This document shows, in pieces, positions 12,531-18,319 of a stretch of DNA of 19,211 bases. The DNA lies in assembly GCA_018303575.1 (NCBI GenBank), contig JAGVXW010000067.1, positions 1 through 19,211 on the forward strand. The letters run 5' to 3'. The translations under genes were made by a program, and so were the position numbers. The notes beneath the pieces were generated by a model. That model saw nothing but the letters and a program-made list of their open reading frames with translations. It was not told where the DNA came from and did not search any database. Numbering within the stretch: the first letter of the stretch is position 1; the number at the start of each line of letters is the position of its first letter. The DNA is from Candidatus Woesearchaeota archaeon. GTDB taxonomy: Archaea > Nanobdellota > Nanobdellia > Woesearchaeales > WJIZ01.

Positions 12531-13079
12531 ATGGCATTATTCGGAAAGAAAAAGAGTGACATCCCGCCTTTTGGCCCTCCTTCTGATCCTTACGGCGCGC
12601 CGCCTGCGATGGACCCCTACGGCCAGCAAGGATATGGACAGCCGCAGCCGCCTCCCATGCCCTATCCTGATCCGGGCCAGCAGGGCGGGGACTACGGCAA
12701 CCAAAGATTCGAGCAGTTCCCTTCGAGCCCGCCCAGCTCCGACTACGGCGGGGACGACATGAAGGGCAGGGTCGAGGAGGTGGCCGAGGCCATCATCGAC
12801 GAGAAATGGAACGAGCTGATGAAGGACATGAACAAAGTTATCGAGTGGAAGGACCGCTCTGACACTGAATTGAAGAGGCTGGCGCAGGAGATTGTCAACT
12901 TGAAGGAGAGGTTTGAAGGATTGCACAAGGGCATCCTGGGAAAGATTTCCGAATACGACCAGAACCTCAAGGGTGTTGGATCCGAGATCAAGGCGATGGA
13001 GATGACGTTCCAGAAGATTTTGCCCACTTTTACAGAAGGGGTAAACAAGTTGGAGAGATTCACGAAACGGGCCGATTAA
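12531..13079 (+). CDS. Coiled-coil protein with Pro/Gly/Tyr-rich N-terminus
   Basis: A 182-residue soluble protein in two parts. Residues 1-75 are low-complexity, with repeated P-Y-G, Y-G-Q and P-P units (DPYGAPP, DPYGQQGYGQPQPPP), probably disordered. Residues 78-182 form an alpha-helical coiled coil (EEVAEAIIDEKWNELMKDM through KLERFTKRAD). No enzymatic motif is seen. It is paired with the preceding coiled-coil gene, from which it is separated by two hairpins and its own promoter. By layout it could be a scaffold of the neighbouring envelope system, and a FlaC-like role is possible but not shown. Confidence 0.75.
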   Translation: MALFGKKKSDIPPFGPPSDPYGAPPAMDPYGQQGYGQPQPPPMPYPDPGQQGGDYGNQRFEQFPSSPPSSDYGGDDMKGRVEEVAEAIIDEKWNELMKDMNKVIEWKDRSDTELKRLAQEIVNLKERFEGLHKGILGKISEYDQNLKGVGSEIKAMEMTFQKILPTFTEGVNKLERFTKRAD

Positions 13080-13142
13080 TTCTTTAGCGATAGATTCCTG
13101 GGAAACTTGTTTCCACATTGATTTTGACGCGATATCAGGAGA

Positions 13143-13188
13143 CCCATCTGAATTTGTCTTTTTTGAATTCGTATACAATTCAAATGGG
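13143..13188 (+). terminator. Hairpin with T-run between convergent genes
   Basis: CCCATCTGAATT (13143-13154) pairs with AATTCAAATGGG (13177-13188) with one mismatch. A T-run lies at 13159-13164. A competing 7-bp hairpin TTGAATT/AATTCAA (13163-13169 with 13177-13183) uses the same right arm. Confidence 0.4.
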
Positions 13189-13233
13189 CGCTGCATAGTG
13201 CCTGCCGCCTCGCTAGAACGCACAGAATTTCTT

Positions 13234-13779
13234 CTAATGCCCGCCGCCCTGGCCGCCAGCCACGGAATTGCCGGCCATCAGGGCTACTGTAAAGATCGCG
13301 ACGAGGAGGACGAAGATGATGCCCATGAACTTGGGGTGGAAGATGAAGTTCCTTGTTGTGATGTAGTCCTGCTCCTGGATGAGGTTGCCCTCCTCGTCCA
13401 CGTCGCCCGGGGCGGTGAGCTGGGAGCGGAGATAAGCGAGGGTGCCGACGAGGAAGACCAGGACCAGGACGATGAAGAAGACGGCCTTGGCCTGCGGGAA
13501 CTCCTCCACGTCTGTGCCGAGCACCTTGCCGGCCATCAGCACGAAGATGGCGAGGAACATCAGGACCGCGAGCCAGGGCGTGACGTTCGTGACGATATTG
13601 GTGACGGTGTCGGAGACAACAATGAGCAGGGAGACGGCGAGCGCGATGATCCAGGCGATCCACTCATGCTGGAACCAGTGGGTGTGCTTGAAGAACACAT
13701 AGGCGCCGATGAAGAGGATGACGAAGACGAAGATGCGCGAGAAGGCCGCGATCCCCGTGACATCGATGAACGTCGCCAT
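13234..13779 (-). CDS. Five-helix membrane protein with GGGH C-terminus (member 3)
   Basis: A 181-residue protein with about five helices (near 14-31, 41-62, 65-85, 95-113 and 150-170) and a polar loop of about 35 residues before the last helix (DVDEEGNLIQEQDYITTRN). The tail is VAGGQGGGH. The segment EWIAWIIALAVSLLIVVSD lines up with the second helix of the two preceding proteins, so it is a diverged member of the same set. Its start follows directly on the stop of the upstream gene (no gap). Function unknown; I know of no named family for it. Confidence 0.8.
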   Translation of the reverse strand: MATFIDVTGIAAFSRIFVFVILFIGAYVFFKHTHWFQHEWIAWIIALAVSLLIVVSDTVTNIVTNVTPWLAVLMFLAIFVLMAGKVLGTDVEEFPQAKAVFFIVLVLVFLVGTLAYLRSQLTAPGDVDEEGNLIQEQDYITTRNFIFHPKFMGIIFVLLVAIFTVALMAGNSVAGGQGGGH

Positions 13780-14382
13780 CTAGTGACCGCCGCCCCCGCC
13801 CTTGCCGCCGAACAGCTCACCGAGGTTCACGCCGAGCCGCCCCATCACGCCGACATCATGGGTGTCGTCCTGCGTGATGAAGGCGACGATAACGCCGAAC
13901 ACGAGGATGAGGATGAAGACGCTCACCGCTTCCTCGCCGAAGAAGCTCGCGAACGCGTCGATGCCGCCTGAAGCCCACCAGCCGGCCGAGGCGCCGAAGA
14001 TGTAGAGGATGACGAGGAAGGAGAAGAGCGCGACCCAGCCCGGCATCGTGAGCCCGAGCATCACCTTGTCGTGCGCGAACACCCCGATGAGGATGAGGAG
14101 CATCATGATCGCAACAACCACGACGGAGACGCTGGGCAGGGCGCCGTTAATCAGGTCGACAGGGTCGTAGTTGATGGGCCAGGACCCTGTCACGTGCGGC
14201 AGGACGACGCTGAAGGCGAGGACGAGCGCAACGATGACATTATAGTTCTTCTTCCCCTGGCCCAGGATGTGTGACTTCTGCAGCACGGCGAAGACGATCG
14301 TGAAGACCAGCAGGAAGGGGAGCAGGACATCCGTCAGCCCCCACGTGTCCAGACTCCTGAAAAAGTTCTCGAGCGCAGCCAT
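13780..14382 (-). CDS. Five-helix membrane protein with GGGGGH C-terminus (member 2)
   Basis: A 200-residue protein. Its N-terminus (TWGLTDVLLPFLLVFTIVFA) closely parallels that of member 1, followed by KKNYNVIVALVLAFSVVLPH, an extracytoplasmic-type loop, and helices near 84-104, 112-135 and 150-167. The tail is rich in glycine and ends KGGGGGH. Translation starts 11 bases after the upstream stop, preceded by GAGGTGA, so internal genes of this operon use a Shine-Dalgarno while the first gene is leaderless. Function unknown. Confidence 0.82.
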   Translation of the reverse strand: MAALENFFRSLDTWGLTDVLLPFLLVFTIVFAVLQKSHILGQGKKNYNVIVALVLAFSVVLPHVTGSWPINYDPVDLINGALPSVSVVVVAIMMLLILIGVFAHDKVMLGLTMPGWVALFSFLVILYIFGASAGWWASGGIDAFASFFGEEAVSVFILILVFGVIVAFITQDDTHDVGVMGRLGVNLGELFGGKGGGGGH

Positions 14383-14389
14383 TTTAGTT

Positions 14390-14396
14390 CACCTCA
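14390..14396 (-). promoter_or_regulatory. Strong Shine-Dalgarno for member 2
   Basis: GAGGTGA on the minus strand, 6-7 bases before the ATG at 14382, overlapping the TGA of member 1. It fixes this start. Confidence 0.6.
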
Positions 14397-14987
14397 GTGG
14401 CCATGGGATTCACCCTCGCCATGCTCCTCCTTGTCCGCTTTCCCAGGCTCGCGGACGATATAAGCGATGAAGAGGATGAACAGGATGAGGAGGATGATAG
14501 CGCCGACAGAATCTCCGCCCTGGCCGCGGCTGACGAAGTTCCAGAAGCGGTCGAGCCACGTCACCCCATTGGGGTCCTTAATCGCGTTCAGGAAGATGAG
14601 GACGATGCCGATGAACATGATCGCCATGAAGAATGTCTGCCAGCCGCCCTTGAGATAGACAGGATCGCCCTCTTTCATGAAGCTGCCGACTAGGAGGAGG
14701 AAGAGGACGCTGAGCATCAACAGGATGACCATGTCTCCGCTGACCCTTGTAACGATTTCAACCAGGCGAGAGCTGGCGACGACGAGGAAGGAGACGACGA
14801 ACGCAACCATGGCATTGAGGTTCTTCCGCGTCTGCGGATGGCCGTGGACCTGCTCGGTGCCGAGCACCTTGGTCTTTTCCAGAATGGCGAAGGTGATGGT
14901 GAAGACGAGGATGAAGGGGAGGACGACATCATACAGGCCGACGGTGTCGAAGAATTCTATGACTCCCCGGAAGACACTGCTAGCCAT
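14394..14987 (-). CDS. Five-helix membrane protein with HGH C-terminus (member 1)
   Basis: A 197-residue protein, first of a three-gene operon of related membrane proteins. The N-terminal segment TVGLYDVVLPFILVFTITFA is nearly interchangeable with that of member 2. It is followed by RKNLNAMVAFVVSFLVVASS and helices near 83-105, 117-138 and 160-180. The C-terminal tail is charged and ends GEGESHGH. The odd helix number places N- and C-termini on opposite sides of the membrane. The gene is driven by a TATA box 27 nt upstream. Function unknown; position suggests a link to the pilus and coiled-coil genes. Confidence 0.82.
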   Translation of the reverse strand: MASSVFRGVIEFFDTVGLYDVVLPFILVFTITFAILEKTKVLGTEQVHGHPQTRKNLNAMVAFVVSFLVVASSRLVEIVTRVSGDMVILLMLSVLFLLLVGSFMKEGDPVYLKGGWQTFFMAIMFIGIVLIFLNAIKDPNGVTWLDRFWNFVSRGQGGDSVGAIILLILFILFIAYIVREPGKADKEEHGEGESHGH

Positions 14988-15010
14988 GCACCCTTCCTGA
15001 AGTTGGGGCT

Positions 15011-15017
15011 ATTTAAA
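15011..15017 (-). promoter_or_regulatory. TATA box of the membrane-protein operon
   Basis: TTTAAAT on the minus strand, about 27 nt before the ATG at 14987; leaderless spacing. Confidence 0.65.
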
Positions 15018-15112
15018 GGTTTTGGGCAAGCCCGGCTCTTTTAGCGCCTATGCACACTTTTTATAGCAGCATCTCACCCCAAAGCCAAGGTCTCTGACAA
15101 GTGAGCGATGTC

Positions 15113-15120
15113 TTTATAAA
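15113..15120 (+). promoter_or_regulatory. TATA box of the translin-tgt operon
   Basis: TTTATAAA is about 27 nt before the ATG at 15143. It lies inside the longer open frame that begins at GTG 15101, so the ATG at 15143 is the real start. Confidence 0.7.
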
Positions 15121-15142
15121 AGCTGGTAGATTTGTATGCCCT

Positions 15143-15721
15143 ATGCCAAGAGTCAACCTCGACCACGTCAAGAAGGAGATCGCGGGGCAGGACGGCCTGC
15201 GGGAAGACATTATCAGGGACGCCCGCAAGCTGATCATCCGTAGCAAGACTGCCATCGGCTGCGTGCAACGGGATGAGATGGAGCAGGCCGCGAAGATCCT
15301 GGCCGAGATGAAGCAGGATCTTGCGGAGCTCGGCATGCTTGCTGGGAAGCACGGCAGGCTCGTGCATGAGGGCATCTTTAAAGTTGCTGTGCAGGAATAT
15401 GTCGAGGCGCTGAGCCTTTACATCTTTGTCAAGGATGGCAAACTGCTCCCCTATTCCGGCGAATTCCACGACCCTGAGAACTACCTCATGGGGCTCTGCG
15501 ACCTGTCCGGGGAGCTGGTGCGCAAGGCCATCAACGCGGTCATCAAGAACGACTTCCTGCTCGCGGTCAAGATCAGGCACTTCCTTGAGGATTTGTACAC
15601 TGAGCTCTCCAAATTTGACTTCAAGAACAGCGAGCTGCGGAGGAAGTATGACGGCATCAAGTATGACGTCAAGAAGCTGGACGATGTTGTGTTCCAGCTG
15701 AAGATGAAGGACAAGATCTAA
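15143..15721 (+). CDS. Translin-family RNA/ssDNA-binding protein
   Basis: A 192-residue all-helical protein of the archaeal translin group (COG2178/PF01997). The diagnostic segment is GEFHDPENYLMGLCDLSGELVRKAIN (about residues 104-129), followed by the long helices RHFLEDLYTELSKFDF and LRRKYDGIKYDVKKLDDVVFQLK. The acidic residues in the EYVEAL helix and in LCDLSGEL are where TRAX/archaeal translin place their RNase residues. Expected to form an octameric shell that binds or cuts RNA. The stop is one base from the start of tgt, so the two are co-transcribed, suggesting a shared link to tRNA metabolism. Confidence 0.88.
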   Translation: MPRVNLDHVKKEIAGQDGLREDIIRDARKLIIRSKTAIGCVQRDEMEQAAKILAEMKQDLAELGMLAGKHGRLVHEGIFKVAVQEYVEALSLYIFVKDGKLLPYSGEFHDPENYLMGLCDLSGELVRKAINAVIKNDFLLAVKIRHFLEDLYTELSKFDFKNSELRRKYDGIKYDVKKLDDVVFQLKMKDKI

Positions 15722-15722
15722 G

Positions 15723-16904
15723 ATGTTTTCTTTCTCAGTCGCAAAACAAGACAAGCTGGCTCGGGTTGGCAGGATAGAGACGAGCCATGGCGCGATTGAC
15801 ACGCCCTATCTTGTTCCGGTGGCGACGAGCGCCTCTGTCCGGACGCTGGACTCTTTTGATTTGAAAAAACTGGGCGCGCAATGCGTTCTGGCGAATACCT
15901 ATCATCTCTTCCTGAGGCCCGGTGATACGGTTGTCAAAAAACTCGGGGGCCTGCACACGTTCATGGATTTTCAAGGGCCGATCTTCACGGATTCCGGCGG
16001 CTTCCAGACATTTTCGCTTGGATTGGGGAGGGAGCACAACATCAACAAGCTCGGATTTTTTCCCGAGGGCAAACGGAGCGAGCAGAAGCAGAAGACGCTG
16101 GCGCGCGTTACTGATGCCGGAGTGCACTTCCAGAGCATCTACGACGGCTCGCGGCATCTCCTGAACCCGAAGTCGAGCATGCGCATCCAACGGAATCTCG
16201 GTGGAGACATCATCATGGCTTTCGACGAATGCACCTCACCGCTTTCAGATTACGACTATACCAAGAAGGCGATGGAGCGGACGCACCGCTGGGCGCTGGA
16301 ATCGTTGAGATATCACGACAGGAAACAGGCGCTCTACGGCATCATCCAGGGCGGATGGTGGAAGGATCTGCGGGACGCGAGCACAAAGTTCATTACAGAC
16401 TTGCCCTTTGAGGGGATTGCGATCGGCGGAAGCCTGGGGCACAGCAAGAAGGACATGCACGCCATCCTGGACAGGTTAGTGCCGCAACTTGATGAGAGGC
16501 CCCGGCACCTGCTGGGCATCGGGGAGATAGACGACATCTTCGAATGCGTCGCGAGGGGGGTTGACACTTTTGATTGCGTCATGCCGACTCGGATAGCGCG
16601 GCGAGGCAATTTGTATATTCATCCGGAGTCCGGGGGAAGGGTTTCGAATAAATTCAGGATAAACATCAAGAGCGGCAAATACAAAGATGATGGGAAGCCG
16701 ATCGACCCCCACTGCGGCTGCCCGACGTGCAGGAGCGTGTCCCGGGCCTATCTCCGGCACTTGTACTCCATCAATGAATTATCCTATTATCGGCTTGCGA
16801 CGCTCCATAACTTGCATTTCATGCTTTCGCTGATGGGACAGATACGGGAGAGCATCAAGAGTGGGACATTCGTGAAATTGAAGAGAAAGTGGCTGAAAGG
16901 ATAG
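15723..16904 (+). CDS. tgt: Bacterial-type tRNA-guanine transglycosylase
   Basis: A 393-residue TGT that exchanges guanine-34 in GUN anticodons for a queuosine base. D90 in TDSGGFQ and D284 in DTFDCVMPTR match the E. coli catalytic aspartates. The zinc ligands C331, C333, C336 and H362 keep the bacterial spacing (26 residues from last Cys to His). The length fits bacterial enzymes; there is no C-terminal PUA domain of the archaeosine enzyme. An insertion of about 24 residues (about 101-128, with GFFPEG) precedes DAGVHF; together with DECTSPLSDYDYTKKAMERT it recalls TGTs I associate with CPR bacteria, an impression to be tested. It forms an operon with translin and is convergent with the precursor transporter. 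Confidence 0.9.
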   Translation: MFSFSVAKQDKLARVGRIETSHGAIDTPYLVPVATSASVRTLDSFDLKKLGAQCVLANTYHLFLRPGDTVVKKLGGLHTFMDFQGPIFTDSGGFQTFSLGLGREHNINKLGFFPEGKRSEQKQKTLARVTDAGVHFQSIYDGSRHLLNPKSSMRIQRNLGGDIIMAFDECTSPLSDYDYTKKAMERTHRWALESLRYHDRKQALYGIIQGGWWKDLRDASTKFITDLPFEGIAIGGSLGHSKKDMHAILDRLVPQLDERPRHLLGIGEIDDIFECVARGVDTFDCVMPTRIARRGNLYIHPESGGRVSNKFRINIKSGKYKDDGKPIDPHCGCPTCRSVSRAYLRHLYSINELSYYRLATLHNLHFMLSLMGQIRESIKSGTFVKLKRKWLKG

Positions 16905-16907
16905 AGT

Positions 16908-16932
16908 TGTTTTTATATAAAAACACATGTTT
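16908..16932. terminator. Bidirectional terminator-like palindrome
   Basis: TGTTTTTATATAAAAACA (16908-16925) is a perfect 18-base palindrome with T-runs on both strands, followed by a second T-run. It lies between the convergent tgt and transporter genes. Confidence 0.55.
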
Positions 16933-16942
16933 TTGAAATTGC

Positions 16943-17644
16943 CTATTCTGACGGCCTGATCTTTTTCGCCCAGTAGACAAAGGGAGTGTCGCAGACCGCG
17001 ACGACCCACTTCATGGCATAGCTCGTCCAGAAGATGCTCCAAACAATGGGCCACCCGAATAGTTGCTGCCAGCCGAAGAGGCCGAAGAGGCCGACAAAGG
17101 CGATAAAAGTGAATACCACATTGTCAACAAGCTGGCTGATCATGGTGGCGGCATTGTTTCTCAACCAGAGATGCTTGCCTTTCGTCCAGCCGGAGATTTT
17201 GTGGAAGAGATAGACATCGAGATGCTGGGAGATCAGGTAGGCGGTGACGGAGGCGAGGACGATCCGGGGGAAGAAACCGAAGATTTGCAGGAGAGCCGGG
17301 TGCATCGTGTCGGACACATCCGGGATGAACTGCAGGGTGAGCTGCATGAGCGCCATGGTGACGATGAGGACGAAGAAGCCGAGGCGGACGGCCTTGAACG
17401 AGGTCTTCTTGCCGTATTTCTCTGAGAGGATATCTGTCGCGAGGAAAGTTGTGCCATAGATGATGTTGCCTTCAGCGGTGATGAAGCCGAAGAGCTTGAT
17501 GGTCTTGAGCACCTGCATGTTGGCGATGATGACGGCAATCGCTGTCCAGATGTAGAGGCCGGTGCGGCCGAAGTACCTGTAAGCGAGCATGATGCCGCCG
17601 AAAGTGACAATCATCAGCACGAGCCAGAGGAGTTCGTTGGTCAT
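16943..17644 (-). CDS. COG1738 (YhhQ-like) queuosine precursor transporter
   Basis: A 233-residue membrane protein with about six helices. The family signature is FITAEGNIIYGTTFLATDIL followed by SEKYGKK, and the later helices carry FPRIVLASVTAYLISQHLDVYLF and RNNAATMISQLVDN. Members import preQ0, preQ1 or queuine. No de novo Q genes are visible here, so with the bacterial-type TGT this predicts salvage. A TATA box (17667-17674) lies 26 nt before the ATG, and an 11-bp inverted repeat overlaps it and could be an operator. The gene converges on tgt across a bidirectional terminator. Confidence 0.9.
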   Translation of the reverse strand: MTNELLWLVLMIVTFGGIMLAYRYFGRTGLYIWTAIAVIIANMQVLKTIKLFGFITAEGNIIYGTTFLATDILSEKYGKKTSFKAVRLGFFVLIVTMALMQLTLQFIPDVSDTMHPALLQIFGFFPRIVLASVTAYLISQHLDVYLFHKISGWTKGKHLWLRNNAATMISQLVDNVVFTFIAFVGLFGLFGWQQLFGWPIVWSIFWTSYAMKWVVAVCDTPFVYWAKKIRPSE

Positions 17645-17666
17645 GGCCTCGCAACTTTTGGGCGGT

Positions 17667-17674
17667 TATTTAAA
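17667..17674 (-). promoter_or_regulatory. TATA box of the transporter gene
   Basis: TTTAAATA on the minus strand, about 26 nt before the ATG at 17644. Confidence 0.65.
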
Positions 17675-17709
17675 GTTTCCGGGAAAGGATGCCAGATTCC
17701 GGAAACTTT
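17672..17709. promoter_or_regulatory. Inverted repeat overlapping the transporter promoter
   Basis: AAAGTTTCCGG (17672-17682) and CCGGAAACTTT (17699-17709) are perfectly complementary over 11 bp with a 16-base spacer. The left arm overlaps the TATA box, at the position of BRE/TFB contact, so regulation at DNA level is plausible. Confidence 0.45.
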
Positions 17710-17803
17710 CCGGTTTTGTCTCGTGAAAGCATATTAAGGAGCGGCACGCCCGCTTTTGGCATGACAAACGCTTCGGCGGACATCTGCAAAGCCGCGGACA
17801 AAA

Positions 17804-17813
17804 GGTTATTAAA
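17804..17813 (+). promoter_or_regulatory. TATA-like box of hicBA
   Basis: GTTATTAAAG is about 27 nt before the ATG at 17836. Another box, TATTAA (17732-17737), is 27 nt before an in-frame ATG at 17761. Confidence 0.5.
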
Positions 17814-17835
17814 GATGAGTGGGAAGAAAGAGGAT

Positions 17836-18051
17836 ATGACGCAAAAATACCATGTCCTCATTGAACAAGATGAGGATGGCGTCTTTATCGGGAAGGTGCT
17901 GGAGCTTCAAGGCTGCGTCACGCAAGGCGACACCCTCGATGAGCTCATGAAGAATGTCCGTGAGGCCATCGAACTATGCCTTGAGATGCGACAGGAGAAG
18001 GCTCCTGAAGAACGCGTTCGCTTTCTGCGGGTACAAGAAGTAGAAGTATGA
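17836..18051 (+). CDS. hicB: HicB-family antitoxin
   Basis: A 71-residue protein with the HicB partial RNase H fold: KYHVLIEQDEDGVFIGKVLE, LQGCVTQGDTLDELMKNV and REAIELCLEM. The start at 17836 is chosen because the fold begins there and a TATA box lies 27 nt upstream. A start at 17761 would add 25 residues and also has a TATA-like box, and 17815 is a third option. There is no separate HTH domain. The TGA overlaps the ATG of hicA (ATGA at 18048-18051). Expected to bind and neutralise HicA and to repress the pair. Confidence 0.85.
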   Translation: MTQKYHVLIEQDEDGVFIGKVLELQGCVTQGDTLDELMKNVREAIELCLEMRQEKAPEERVRFLRVQEVEV

Positions 18052-18269
18052 AGCTGCCTTTGCTTTCTTCACAGCATCTTTGTAAATTCCTTGAGAAAGA
18101 AGGCTTCGAAATGCTGCGCCAGAAAGGAAGCCACCGGTTTTACAGGCATCCTGATGGAAGGACAACGTTAGTGCCGATTCACGCGAACAAGGAGATTGGC
18201 TGGGGGCTTCTTCATGCGATTCTCAAGGAAATCAAGATGAGCCGCGAAGAATTTTTCGAAAGGCAATAG
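18048..18269 (+). CDS. hicA: HicA-family mRNA interferase toxin
   Basis: A 73-residue double-stranded RNA-binding-fold toxin. The active-site segment is QKGSHRFYRHPDGR with the catalytic histidine at H29, followed by TTLVPIHANKEIGWGLLHAILKEIKMSREEF, the normal family ending. It blocks translation by cutting mRNA unless bound by HicB. All key residues look intact. Gene order is antitoxin first, the reverse of the commonest hicAB order, and the two are translationally coupled. Confidence 0.9.
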   Translation: MKLPLLSSQHLCKFLEKEGFEMLRQKGSHRFYRHPDGRTTLVPIHANKEIGWGLLHAILKEIKMSREEFFERQ

Positions 18270-18289
18270 TCCCTGTAAAGCACGCAACT

Positions 18290-18297
18290 TTTATAAA
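18290..18297 (+). promoter_or_regulatory. TATA box of aspS
   Basis: TTTATAAA is about 26 nt before the ATG at 18320. An AGGAGG (18312-18317) is only 2 bases from the ATG and would lie upstream of the predicted start site, so it is not read as a ribosome site. Confidence 0.6.
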
Positions 18298-18319
18298 TTC
18301 CCCCGGAATCAAGGAGGCA

